From Flaccisagitta enflata (Eukaryota; Chaetognatha; Sagittoidea; Aphragmophora), in NCBI GenBank assembly GCA_965153355.1, contig OZ231127.1:89156001-89220000 (forward strand): a stretch of 64,000 nucleotides of DNA. Direction: 5' to 3'. The notes beneath the pieces were generated by a model. That model was not told the DNA's origin and did not search any database. It saw only the letters and a program-made list of their open reading frames with translations. The translations under genes were made by a program, and so were the position numbers. Shown piece by piece: positions 11,580 to 21,330 of the stretch (positions within the stretch are counted from its first letter, which is position 1; each line of letters starts with the position of its first letter).

Positions 11580-11640
11580 ATGCCTCATGTTTACAGGACT
11601 GCCGGGGAGAATCCTCAGCACATGATCATACTATTTCATA
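11580..11640 (+). repeat. Copy of acceptor plus exon start (LNS5 exon 3)
   Basis: 'catgtttacaggactgccgg' and the following 'ggagaatcctcagcacatgatcat' match the acceptor and first 30 bases of the exon at 11,715, 121 bp downstream. The upstream pyrimidine tract (tgtccat...tgcctcatgt) is copied as well. One extra copy. Confidence 0.85.
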
Positions 11641-11714
11641 ACTTGTCTGATGCCTATATAAGGCTAGATATTCTTTTGTCCATCTCATTTTCCCCATGCC
11701 TCATGTATGTACAG

Positions 11715-11809
11715 AACTGCGGGGGAGAATCCTCAGCATATGATCATCGTTGATGGCAGCAGAATCGCAGTCGCGGAATCGAACAAAAGGAAAATGAATC
11801 TCAACAAAG
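11715..11809 (+). CDS. Nrxn-like: Neurexin-like exon: LNS5 laminin G, part 3
   Basis: Encodes RTAGENPQHMIIVDGSRIAV then AESNKRKMNLNK, the strand pair after the WHKV motif of a laminin G fold (the VDG turn is typical). Acceptor tgtacag, donor AACAAAG|gtaaat, phase 2 in and 1 out. Confidence 0.85.
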
Positions 11810-12234
11810 GTAAATAACGAATGAGATGAAAGACACCTTTACTGCGCTATTTTCTTCAGAAGGAACCATTATAAGAGGTGTGGAGGGACCAAAAGTTATA
11901 GCATCCCCCCCCCTACAGCCCACACAAATGCTTGTATTCCTTTACTCTGGGCAGCGGTTTGTACCTTGGGTAAAGTCAATTTTTTTCATTCAGGCTTTTT
12001 TTGAGATTCCTCCTAGATTAGCCACAATTGACCTTTTTATGCTAGAATTTGGGCATTTTCAAAACCCCTGAAATATGGGAGAGTTAGAAATTTGAAAAGG
12101 TTCTTGATGGAATTTAAATAATCGCCTTGATTAAAAAAATTGTATTCACCTGGGGTAAAACTTTTTACCCATAGTAAAGAAATATAAGCAATGGCTGTAG
12201 GGGGAGGGGTGCTACAAATTTGGTCCCTCAACAC

Positions 12235-12420
12235 CTTGTAGTCGCGTGCTATAACGACTCCATAAACCTTTTTTTGATTTGTCGGTCCGTCCGTGGGTAA
12301 GTCACATTTGCTCGTTCCGCGACGCAGCTCCTCAGTCCTTACAATGTGCCGGAATTGGCCTCCCACACTACTGCATAATCTGCATTGCCCCTGCCCACCG
12401 CATACGAACATTTGGTTTTT
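12235..12420 (+). repeat. Family A element
   Basis: Head 'gtagtcgcgtgctataacga', then GTCCGTCCGTG, a 'gcccctgcccacc' block and a T-rich end, in the same order as other family A copies. It lies in the LNS5 exon 3 to exon 4 intron. Confidence 0.65.
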
Positions 12421-12533
12421 CCTATCCCATAAATAGGGCAGATCATAACCATCTGATAATCTCAATCAAATCTCGCATCTGTATTCAATAATATCGATCA
12501 ATCACTCAATCAATCTGTCATGAACTTTCTTAG

Positions 12534-12806
<273 letters not shown>

Positions 12807-12939
12807 CTGTGCGTGTCTGTGCGTGTCTGTGTATGCGTGTCTGTGTATGCCTGTCTGTATGCCTGTATCAGTCTGAAACTTGACAAAAAACATTAGAAAG
12901 ACTATGTTGTCATTTATCTCCTTTCTTGATCATCCGTAG

Positions 12940-13055
12940 TTCCCCGGGAGGTATGCTCCATGGCAGCGTGCTCTGGTGGTCTTTGCATTCAACACGCCAA
13001 CGGCTTCGCTTGTGATTGCTCGGCCACATCTTTCGCCGGACCTTATTGTACAGAT
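12940..13055 (+). CDS. Nrxn-like: Neurexin-like exon: EGF-like repeat
   Basis: Encodes VPREVCSMAACSGGLCIQHA then NGFACDCSATSFAGPYCTD. Six cysteines are spaced C-x4-C-x4-C-x7-C-x1-C-x8-C with Gly-Phe/Tyr positions as in EGF-like repeats. It sits between LNS5 and LNS6, matching the third EGF of alpha-neurexin. Acceptor catccgtag, donor ACAGAT|gtaagt, phase 1 in and 0 out. Confidence 0.9.
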
Positions 13056-14420
13056 GTAAGTCCATTCATATACATGAACATTTAGCAACTTACTTGCGGT
13101 TTGCATACTTGGTCGCCACATGGAGTGGAGGCCAAGTATCCAAAAGAGCCCCTAAAAGTATCCAGAAAGTATCTAGGTTTTTTCGCAAGTATCTAGAATA
13201 GTATCCAGATAATGTTTCATCAAAGAAATCAATATGAATACTATTATCTAGGAAAAAATAACAACCAGGTGATGTTCCATGAACAATTGACTTATGTAGG
13301 AGAGTTGCGATGAGTGCATTGGGCCTAAGGGGCATGAAATTTTTAATCTATAACTTAACTCTGGAGCTCATAACTTCACAACGCTGAACAAAGACTAGTC
13401 CATTTAACACGCATGGAGTCAGATTATCTTTATATATCATAAAGGAAGATTTGTTTAGTTTTATGGTCTTATGGCTATTTTGCTTGTGGCCACTTCCCTC
13501 CTTATAACCCCCCTAAAATGTGCGGGAAGAATTTTGGCCTCCAATATCTATATTTTTGTAAGAGATAACTAAAATCAACACACAGCTATAAAGAATGGTA
13601 CAATGGTACATCTTTCTGTACAAAACCAGTCCCTACAGGCACAACTTGATCTGGGACCATGAAGGTGAGAATGGTTGAAAATTGTAATTGCAAAAGCATA
13701 AAAGAATGAATTGAGATGGACAGACTGTCAGACTAACAGATAGACCGACAGATGGACTAATAGATGGACCAACAAATTTAAGTGAACAGTTGCGTAATGC
13801 GTAGCATCTGACTAAAAACCGGATGTGGTGAGAAATATCTCTTAAGCCATTGATGAAAAGGGAGCTATTCTATAGGTAGACCCACTAATATAAATTGCTT
13901 ATACACTGAAATTGAGTTGGATTTGGGCGGAAATAGCATTTCCTCGCTTTTTTTTAAAATAAGTCAATGCTATAGAATAACAAAAATCTTGAAAAATCAT
14001 ATTTTTCATAATATTTCCCAAAAAAAACTTTTATATGGGGTATAAACGTGCTCAGCAAAAATACAAAATTTATATTCTAGCCCAGATTTCAGTTTCATAA
14101 GCTAAACGGGGAAGTTTAAATGGTTTTATGAATGATTTGATGCCACTATTTCAGGTATCTAAATTTCAACTGGAGTATCTAGATTTTTCATTTTCTAGCC
14201 CAGATTTCAGTTTCATAACTAAAAATAGAAGTTAAAATGGTTTTATGAATGATTTGATGCCACTATTTTAGGTATCTAAATTTCAACTGGAGTATCTAGA
14301 TTTTTCTTTCAAAAGTATCTAGATTAATATCCAGTATCCAGATGGCTTTTCTAGTATCTAGGCACCCCCAAAAAGTATCCGGATCTGGATACGAAGTATC
14401 TAGTGTGGCGACTGAGAGCT

Positions 14421-14500
<80 letters not shown>

Positions 14501-14909
14501 TCTTCCTAACCGGGGTCAAAGAAACCAAAAAAGTGATGCAAGGCTAGTATCTAGATTTCAGCTCAAGTAGCTAGATTAAATGTTCAAAAAAATCTAGATT
14601 AGTAGCTAGCATCTAGATGGATTTTCAGGTATCTAGGCACCCCTCAAAAGTATCCAGATCTGGATGTTAAGTATCTAGTGTGGCGACCGAGTTTGCATAC
14701 TATGTTTTTGTACTTTTTTTCCGACATTTTGGTATCCCATCAAACATCTAGATACATACCGAGGTTATGCATGTTTCTATGAACTGGACTCAGTCTATAT
14801 TTGGATTTCAGACAGATTGGACAATTGTTTATTACAATTCATACTATAAATTCATGCATTCTATTCTAACGAAAAATCTCGAAGCTGAGAGAGAGAAAGA
14901 GAGAGAGAC

Positions 14910-14942
<33 letters not shown>

Positions 14943-15573
14943 CAGAGAGAGAGAGTGAGAGAGCATGATATCAAAATTGGGAAAAAATTATAGTGCTATA
15001 AAAAATGTGATTGCTATAAACAATTTAATAACATAAAGTGCACGCATAAAGATTATTTTGTAACTTAACTCTGCAGGGCTTCAGTCCAATTTATACAATT
15101 AACGATCAAAACTCTATTTCGTTCCCGAGTGAAAAGAATTAAAGTTATTTTCTGGAGACTATAATTTGAAAGGTATAAAGTAACAAATCGTATAGGTCAT
15201 TTCATCCTCTGAAATTTGACCTTTTAAGAAAATAAAAAACAAAACGCAAAACGACCTGTAAATAATAGTGAAAGTGTGAGCAGCGTGGAAGCTTGATAGT
15301 GTAGTGATCAGTGATATATAAGACTTACTAGTGATAGTGATAATGTGATAGCGGTTTAGAATGGTCGTTTTGAATGAAAAAATAGTTTCGACATGGCTTA
15401 ATAGGATCATCTTGCGTATATTCAAGATGATGTTTTGGAAATACAATTTGTCGTACCCACTTATCGCAATCAATCAAATAAAAGAGCCACCATGTCATTT
15501 GGTAGATGATGTGGCACGAGTTGTGCCAATAATGCCAGCCCCTCCATGTGATAGCTGGTAATGATGTTTACTG
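13056..15573. other. Intron with GTATCTAG-rich degenerate repeats
   Basis: No neurexin exon is seen here. 'agtatctagat'-type words recur at 13,135-13,210, 14,155-14,410 and 14,540-14,690. A ~125-bp direct tandem ('cccagatttcagtttcataa' to 'gtatctagatttttc') occurs at about 14,078 and 14,200. (GA)n blocks lie at 14,423-14,485 and 14,885-14,960. The 'gtggcgactgagag' and 'gtggcgaccgag' ends at 14,405 and 14,680 suggest two copies of one element. Confidence 0.6.
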
Positions 15574-15723
15574 CTAATGCCAATAGTCCCATCCTCCCAT
15601 TTGGTAGCTGGTAAAGATGCTGATAACGTCTTTGTAAGGAGAGTTGCTCATGGTTCTGTTGGTGTCTGGAGTGTGTTCCTCGGAATCACGCATCAGTCGA
15701 GAGACCATTTGTTCTACGCCCTC
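15574..15723 (-). CDS. Antisense nested gene 1, exon 4 (last)
   Basis: Minus-strand exon after acceptor tatgaacag, phase 0, encoding EGVEQMVSRLMRDSEEHTPD...TNRTMSNSPYKDVISIFTSY and ending at TAG (15,574-15,576). With exons 1-3 it gives an uninterrupted 146-residue protein. I do not recognise the family. Just beyond the stop, an 'accag|CTATCACATGG' segment resembles the in-exon 'accag|CTACCAAATGG', another possible acceptor-plus-exon-start copy, so the true last exon could differ. Confidence 0.55.
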   Translation of the reverse strand, partial: EGVEQMVSRLMRDSEEHTPDTNRTMSNSPYKDVISIFTSYQMGGWDYWH

Positions 15724-15843
15724 CTGTTCATATGTTTTTTTAAAGAATAAAATAATGACATCCGTTACGCAACCTCTTGGTCACATTCAGAACCACTGCC
15801 ATGCTCGACATGAAATTGGCCCTTTTAAGCCGCAGCATGAAAA

Positions 15844-15900
15844 GTACCGACGGACCGACAGACCGACGGACCGACGGACCGACAGACCGATGACTGTGGG
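15844..15900 (-). repeat. CCGAC tetranucleotide fragment (family A)
   Basis: 'accgacggaccgacagaccg' type repeats within the antisense gene's intron, without clear ends. Confidence 0.5.
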
Positions 15901-15924
15901 TTGCAGTAATTAGTCTTCACGCAC

Positions 15925-16029
15925 CTTGTCCAGTTTCCTTCTGTTGCCTTTCCATCGGTGAACAGATTGTTTAGGAGTGATGGATGGAAGCGTGGGTTGA
16001 TTGTGAAGTCGTTCTACTGTCAATGCAAC
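15925..16029 (-). CDS. Antisense nested gene 1, exon 3
   Basis: Minus-strand exon of 35 codons: VALTVERLHNQPTLPSITPK then QSVHRWKGNRRKLDK. Acceptor cattccag, donor GACAAG|gtgcgt, phase 0 both ends, matching exons 2 and 4. Basic C-terminal half; no recognised domain. Confidence 0.65.
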
Positions 16030-16504
16030 CTGGAATGAATGGAAGTCACATTTTTTTACATCAATAGACAATACGCGTTTTGTTATTTACTGTTTACTCG
16101 TGGAATCTATTTGCGTTTATGGCTACTTTATTCATGCCATGAGACCATATTGTCAATGACATGACAACAGCTGTAAACAAAAGCAGATTATTTTTTTCCA
16201 TTATATTGACAGCGAGAGATATGTGTTTCCATGGCCAATTGCGGAGGAAATATGTTCAATAAAGTGAACGCGAAGAGTTTTTACAGTCACTTCGCTCCAT
16301 AAATGATGAAAGAATGATCCCGTTTTTATGCAGCTCTCCCTTGATAAACATTGATATCATTTTATGATCCTATCATAATCTATCCATCTCTCTGTCAGCC
16401 TCCCTCCTATCAATCTGGCAAGAAGTTCGTGTCATCTAGCCAGGCTGTCTGTCTGTCAGTTTGTCTGTTTGTCTTTGAACGGCTACCCTGTCCATGAGTT
16501 TTGG

Positions 16505-16556
16505 CAGTTTACCTTCACCGGTGGCATGGTTGTCTGATGACCCACGTCCATATCTG
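16505..16556 (-). repeat. Copy of exon 3' end plus donor (antisense gene 1, exon 2)
   Basis: On the minus strand this reads GATATGGACGTGGGTCATCA...GAAG|gtaaac, a diverged copy of the end of the exon at 16,599-16,692. It is separated from that exon by CAGT/CTGT tetranucleotides (16,555-16,590). Confidence 0.8.
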
Positions 16557-16598
16557 TCAGTCAGTCAGTCTGTCAGTCTGTCAGTCAATCTGACCTAC

Positions 16599-16692
16599 CT
16601 CCACTGGTCGCATGGTCGTCTGATGACCCATGTCCATATCTGTCGGTTTTAATATCGTTCCCCACGGAGTGGGCTCCAAAGGAAACCGATAC
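16599..16692 (-). CDS. Antisense nested gene 1, exon 2
   Basis: Encodes RYRFPLEPTPWGTILKPTDM then DMGHQTTMRPVE on the minus strand. Acceptor cataaacag, donor GTGGAG|gtaggt, phase 2 in and 0 out, fitting both neighbours. Rich in Pro, Thr and aromatics. Small soluble protein, family unknown. Confidence 0.68.
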
Positions 16693-16708
16693 CTGTTTAT
16701 GACATGTG

Positions 16709-16711
<3 letters not shown>

Positions 16712-16793
<82 letters not shown>
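16712..16793. repeat. (GA)n microsatellite
   Basis: About 82 bases of GA, with mixed GACA/GAGACA units after it to 16,880. It lies in intron 1 of antisense gene 1, close to the exon 2 acceptor; read on the minus strand it provides a CT tract. Confidence 0.95.
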
Positions 16794-16795
<2 letters not shown>

Positions 16796-17009
16796 CAGAG
16801 ACCAACAGACAGACGCAGAGACAGGGCTGAGATAGACAGATAGACACAGACACAGACAGACAGACAGAAAAAGACACAGAGAGATGTGGGTGATGAGGGG
16901 AAAAAATCAAAGAATCAAAGCAGTGTCCCATGATCTAAGTCCACAACTTGCAACGATCTCATCTATGGTAGCGAGGAGGGGGGGGCGTTAGAGTTTATTT
17001 GTTATTTAC

Positions 17010-17101
17010 CTTCTTTTGTCGTTGATGATGGGTTGTTTTGGGTTCCTGTGACTTCCTGGAGTTCTGCTCGCGATTCGGCTCGATGTTGTAGACGACGCCA
17101 T
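17010..17101 (-). CDS. Antisense nested gene 1, exon 1 (start)
   Basis: Minus-strand ATG at 17,101 (context atcgtgATGG), encoding MASSTTSSRIASRTPGSHRN then PKQPIINDKRR; donor AGAAG|gtaaat, phase 2. There is no in-frame ATG further upstream within the adjoining sequence that I prefer. The gene lies wholly inside the EGF-to-LNS6 intron of the neurexin-like gene, on the opposite strand. The four exons give 441 nt including the stop. Function unknown. Confidence 0.65.
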
Positions 17102-17109
17102 CACGATTT

Positions 17110-17710
17110 TCCAGTTGAGATACGATCTACAGTATGATTGTTTTCGTTTGTAACATTTCATGATGATGTAATGCAAAAAGTTTACAATATAATTGAATTC
17201 TGGAAAAAGTTCCTGAAAGATCATGAAATTACTTTTTTGAATATACAACTCCTAGGATTTTTTTGCAGAAATTTAACCTTCCTTACGCTTCCGAAACTAT
17301 AAAACACGCCTTATGTAATAGACAATTTTATCATGTAATAATTGGATAGTTTTTCATTAAATTGTTCTCATTTCTAAACGGTTTGCGCTACAGATGCCAT
17401 GTTGGTCTCAAAGAAAGATAATTTGATGTGGTTTTAGAAAATGAATAGAAGGAAATATTTCTTTCCAAAAAAAAACAATTCAGAATAATGCAATATATTG
17501 GATTTTCAATGAAATTTTGCTTTATACTTCTTCACACGTCAGAAGGTTTCAATTTTCCCAAAAAAATTCTTGGAGTTACACATCATAAAATGTAATTCCA
17601 TTATGTTTCAAGAACTTTTTTCGGAATTTAATTATCTTGATAATTTTTTGAATTACATCGTCATAAAATGTTACAAACGAAAACAATCATACTGTATCAA
17701 CGCTTTGTTT
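17110..17710. repeat. Fold-back inverted repeat (~600 bp)
   Basis: The left arm (17,115-17,270: 'acagtatgattgttttcgtt', 'tgtaacatttcatgatgatg') is mirrored by the right arm at 17,560-17,705 ('catcataaaatg', 'acgaaaacaatcatactgta'). Long imperfect inverted arms with a non-coding centre suggest a fold-back or MITE-like element immediately upstream of antisense gene 1's start codon. Confidence 0.75.
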
Positions 17711-17939
17711 CTCGATTATCCCTCAACGACTTTTTCTCTCTTGCGATTCGCTACTTTATTAGTTTGGTCATTTGTGGAAGATGAACATTGAACGATCAAT
17801 TCAACTGTAAAATGGGATCGACAGATGTAGCAATGATTTTGTTATTGTTGGACCGCCGATTTTCTTGAAAAAAAAGTCACTATATATATTAATCATCATG
17901 AGAAAATTACATTCCAATCCAATGTTTTCTTTTCTACAG

Positions 17940-18041
17940 GAAAGCAAAGCGTATCAATTTGGCAAGCAGTCATTTGAACCGGGGCATCTGCTTTATCGAA
18001 TCCCGTCCTCCGCTTCTTCAGTCCGTCAAGATTTGGAACAG
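17940..18041 (+). CDS. Nrxn-like: Neurexin-like exon: LNS6 laminin G, part 1
   Basis: Encodes ESKAYQFGKQSFEPGHLLYR then IPSSASSVRQDLEQ. The YxFGK start is like the beginning of neurexin LNS6. Acceptor tttctacag, donor GAACAG|gtatgt, phase 0 both ends, directly after the EGF exon in the transcript. Confidence 0.88.
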
Positions 18042-18149
18042 GTATGTGATTTTAAAATTAAAGGGAACATGTGTACGATGTATTTCGCGCAAACTATGAT
18101 ATTTTGATATGACCAATGAATAAGGCAAGGCAATGAATTACAGAGTAGG

Positions 18150-18335
18150 CGAACAAACAAGGCCGGATACACGGCCATACCAGTTGCGGACGGGTTGGCA
18201 GGGGCGGAAATGCGCGTTTTCACACTTTTCGACTCGTGCTCACGGACGAACCGATGGTCGGACGGACGGACGGACGGACGGACGGACGGACGGACAAAGG
18301 CTCTTAAAGAGTTGCGTGTCCGCAACTTAAAATGG
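18150..18335 (-). repeat. Family A element (reverse)
   Basis: Starts 'aaggccggatacacggccat', then 'cagttgcggacgg', 'ggcaggggcggaaatgcgcg', an uninterrupted GGAC run, and 'agagttgcgtgtccgcaact'. Full-length copy in reverse orientation; the same order in forward orientation is at 21,155-21,330 and 41,300-41,440. Confidence 0.85.
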
Positions 18336-18374
18336 TCAAATTGAATTACAGTGTCAAAATGTTTCTTTCTTTAG

Positions 18375-18460
18375 GATCGTCTGACATTCGGTTTCATGAC
18401 GAAGACGCCAGATGGCGTTTTGATGCGCATTCTCGCCGACGACCAAACTGATTACATCAG
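18375..18460 (+). CDS. Nrxn-like: Neurexin-like exon: LNS6 laminin G, part 2
   Basis: Encodes DRLTFGFMTKTPDGVLMRIL then ADDQTDYIR, the DRLxxGFxT...xVLxRI..DYI pattern of neurexin LNS6. Acceptor tttctttag, donor ACATCAG|gtaata, phase 0 in and 2 out. Confidence 0.9.
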
Positions 18461-19593
18461 GTAATATAAAAGAATCAGGGCGAATAATGACGATGAAAAG
18501 CTCATTTGCATAATGCAGTCAACGGAAATTGATCAGTAAATTTAGTCATGAACGATACGAGTGACGAATGGAATTAAGTTGGACGGGTAAAATCCAGATT
18601 AAAAGTTGAAATTCAACCTGCTGCTATGTCATTTGAATACTGTGTTAAACACAAAAATAATACCCTGTTAGACAATTCAATCAGAATGAACAGGTGAGAA
18701 AAGGATTTTATTTCTTGCAAACCTCCAAATTGGGCGGAATTTTGACAGAGTATCTACTGTATGTGGTCAAGGCGAAAGGCTGCACCCAGCACACACTGGA
18801 AAATAAGGCATGCTGACCCGTCTGTACCATCTGTCTGGAGTCTGTGAGAGCAATGGTTCACATTTTTGTACATAGAGGCCGCCTCTTTTGATTGCAAGAA
18901 AGTACAATGAAGAAGAAAAAACTCTCACTCCCCTGCAGCTTCTCCTGCCTCTCAGCTGTCTCTGCTGTCGCCCTGCTGCTTTTTGGTCCCGTTTTTAGAG
19001 TGAAAAAATCGATGAAAGATGCGATGATGGATTTCCATCATGCAATGAACAGATATTGCAACTATTTTCCATGTCCTATAACTCCTAAAGTGATGAAAAG
19101 TGTCTCTTCAGATTTTAAACCTAGAATCGTTATTGCCATAGCTACAGGTAGAGCCTAATCTTTCCATGGCAAAAGGCGGCAATAGATTTTTTTTCTGTAT
19201 CAGTAATGACATAAGGAGGAAAACAATACTTAAAGTTACTTTCTGGGCAATACAAGATAATGAATTGTTGGAAACTGGTGTGGATCACTTTCCGTAAGGC
19301 CTATCTATAGATCTATCAATCAACAAATGAAATAAAAAATTCATTATTCATTCGCCATATCACTAAGAAAACGACCTTAGTGCAGCAGCCACTATCACTA
19401 GCCAAACCGCTCCATGACGCGAGTGATTGGTAACAGAAGTGGGCCGTGCGCGGTTGTCTTCAACTCAACGGGGGAATTGGTCATGCTCAAACGGAGGCCA
19501 CCTTGTTAAACGTAGCGTGAATCCTTCGTTTCCCCGCGCCTTTCATGATAGCTATTTTATGTATCATTGTACATTTTTTGTATCATTGTACAG

Positions 19594-19772
19594 AGTTGAA
19601 ACTCGCGACGGTATTTTGTACGTGGTTTATGACGCCTCTGCCTCCGCGGTGGCGCCTTCTGAGTTGGCGCTAAATGCCAAACGCGTCGACGACGGCGCCT
19701 ACCACGTCCTCAATTTCATCAGAACCGGGAAGCACGCCTCACTCACTGTAGATGACCTGCCTAACGTGTCTG
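19594..19772 (+). CDS. Nrxn-like: Neurexin-like exon: LNS6 laminin G, part 3, ending at the SS4-equivalent position
   Basis: Encodes RVETRDGILYVVYDASASAV, then ELALNAKRVDDGAYHVLNFI and RTGKHASLTVDDLPNVSG. The final segment corresponds to the neurexin LNS6 strand around 'YHVxxFTRSGxxAxLxVD', just before where vertebrate neurexins carry alternatively spliced segment 4. Acceptor attgtacag, donor TGTCTG|gtaagt, phase 2 in and 1 out. The last ~75 bases and donor are repeated five more times in the intron. Confidence 0.9.
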
Positions 19773-19784
19773 GTAAGTTAGTAT

Positions 19785-19797
19785 GTCTGTCTGTCTT

Positions 19798-19838
<41 letters not shown>

Positions 19839-19966
19839 GTCTCTGTGTCTGTCTGTCTTCCTACCACGTCCTCAATTTCATCAGAACCGGGAAACACGCC
19901 TCACTCACTGTAGATGACCTGCCTAACGTGTCTGGTAAGTTGATTTGTCTGTCTGTCTGTCCGTCC

Positions 19967-20032
<66 letters not shown>

Positions 20033-20069
20033 GTCTGTGTCTGTGTCTGTGTCTGTGTCTCTGTCTCTG

Positions 20070-20104
<35 letters not shown>

Positions 20105-20670
20105 GTTTGCATGTCTTCCTACCATGTCCTCAATTTCATCAGAACCGGGAAGCAAGCCTCACTCACTGTAGATGACCCACCTTACGTGTTTGGTAAGTTG
20201 ATGTGCCTGTTTGCTTGTCTGTCTGTCTGTCTGTATGTCTGTCTGTCCATTTCTGCATGTCTGCCTACCACGTTCTCAATTTCATCAGAACCGGGAAACA
20301 CGCCTCACTCACTGTAGTTGACCTTCCTAACGTGTCTGGTAAGTTGATTTGTCTGTCTGTCTGTCTGTCTGTATGTCTGTCTGTCCATTTCTGCATGTCT
20401 GCCTACGACGTTCTCAATTTCATCAGAACCGGGAAGCACGCCTCACTCAATGTAGATGACCTGCCTAACGTGTCTGGTAAGTTCATTTGCCTGTTTGCTT
20501 GTCTGTCTGTATGTTTGTATGTCTGTCTGTCTGTATGTCTGTATGTCTGTCTGTCTGTCTGTCTGTGTCTGTATGTCTATCTGTCTTCCTTCCAGGTTCT
20601 CAATTTCATCAGAACCGGGCAATGCGCTTCATTCACAGTCGATGACCTGTTTAACGTATCTGCTAAGTAG
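19785..20670 (+). repeat. Five extra copies of LNS6 exon end plus donor, separated by CTGT runs
   Basis: Copies end at about 19,934, 20,192, 20,339, 20,475 and 20,667. Each repeats 'ctcaatttcatcagaaccgg' and the rest of the exon end. Four retain |gtaagt; the last has 'ctaagt' in place of the donor. They are separated by CTGT/CTGTGT tetranucleotide runs of 60-180 bp. The exon plus the first two copies stay in one open frame, as do copies 3-5 among themselves. Confidence 0.9.
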
Positions 20671-20685
20671 GTCTTTCTGTCTGTC

Positions 20686-20689
<4 letters not shown>

Positions 20690-20741
<52 letters not shown>
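20690..20741. repeat. (CT)n microsatellite
   Basis: Pure CT run directly after the tandem donor copies. Confidence 0.95.
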
Positions 20742-20750
<9 letters not shown>

Positions 20751-20852
20751 GTAGAGCTTTGACATCTACAAGTACTCTCTCCATCCTCAGTAGCGAATTG
20801 ACAGCTTTTTTTATGTTATTGTCTTTATGTTTGTTTTTTTTTCGCATTGCAG

Positions 20853-20966
20853 GATTAACGAGCGATGAGCCGTCGTTTAAAAACCCGATCCTGGTGGACA
20901 TTGGAGGAACTTTGGACAAAAACAACAACAATCAAATCGTCAATGATTACAATGGCGTCATAGCGG
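20853..20966 (+). CDS. Nrxn-like: Neurexin-like exon: LNS6 laminin G, part 4
   Basis: Encodes GLTSDEPSFKNPILVDIGGT then LDKNNNNQIVNDYNGVIAG. (I/V)xIGGT...YNGVIAGL is the end pattern of neurexin LNS6. Acceptor gcattgcag, donor ATAGCGG|gtaagt, phase 1 both ends. A second copy of its last ~17 bases and donor is at 20,993-21,016. The following intron is 13 kb and holds two antisense genes. Confidence 0.88.
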
Positions 20967-20989
20967 GTAAGTGGATAAATGAATAAGAA

Positions 20990-21016
20990 CCGCCAATGGC
21001 GTCATAGCGGGTAAGT
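20990..21016 (+). repeat. Copy of LNS6 exon end plus donor
   Basis: 'aatggcgtcatagcgg|gtaa' repeats the exon end at 20,951-20,970 exactly, 44 bp downstream. Shortest and apparently youngest case of the junction-copy pattern. Confidence 0.9.
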
Positions 21017-21154
21017 TGAACTACAGGTCGTTTTACAGATGTACCTTTTTTACACGTGTTCTGGTGCATCTTAAAAGGAATCCACGTTTTGACTAAAACT
21101 ACAGGAATGACGGATCAAAAAGTTTCATAATAGGACACGACGAGAGACTATTCT

Positions 21155-21330
21155 TTAGTTGCGGACACGCAACTCTATAAGAGGCTTTGTCCGTCGATCC
21201 GTCGGTCCGTCCGTCGGTCCGTCCGTTGGTCCGTCAGCACGAGTCGAAAAATGGGAAAACGCGCATTTCCGCCCCTGCCCACCCGTCCGCAACTGGTGGC
21301 CGTGTATCCGGCCTTGTTAAACTTTCATTG
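21155..21330 (+). repeat. Family A element (forward)
   Basis: Head 'tagttgcggacacgcaactc', 'tataagaggctttgtccgtc', CCGT tetranucleotides, 'gcacgagtcgaaaa', 'cgcccctgcccacccgtccg', and end 'ggccgtgtatccggccttgt'. No coding capacity. Confidence 0.85.

Noticed and set aside
18892-19158. 88-residue + strand frame starting MQESTMKKKKLSL
   Set aside because: Lies in an LNS6 intron with no splice partner or recognised domain; a hydrophobic start alone is not enough.
19427-19593. Upstream extension of the LNS6 part 3 exon (frame opens at 19,427)
   Set aside because: The clean acceptor at 19,593 in the required phase and the match to laminin G start there; the upstream part is unrelated sequence.
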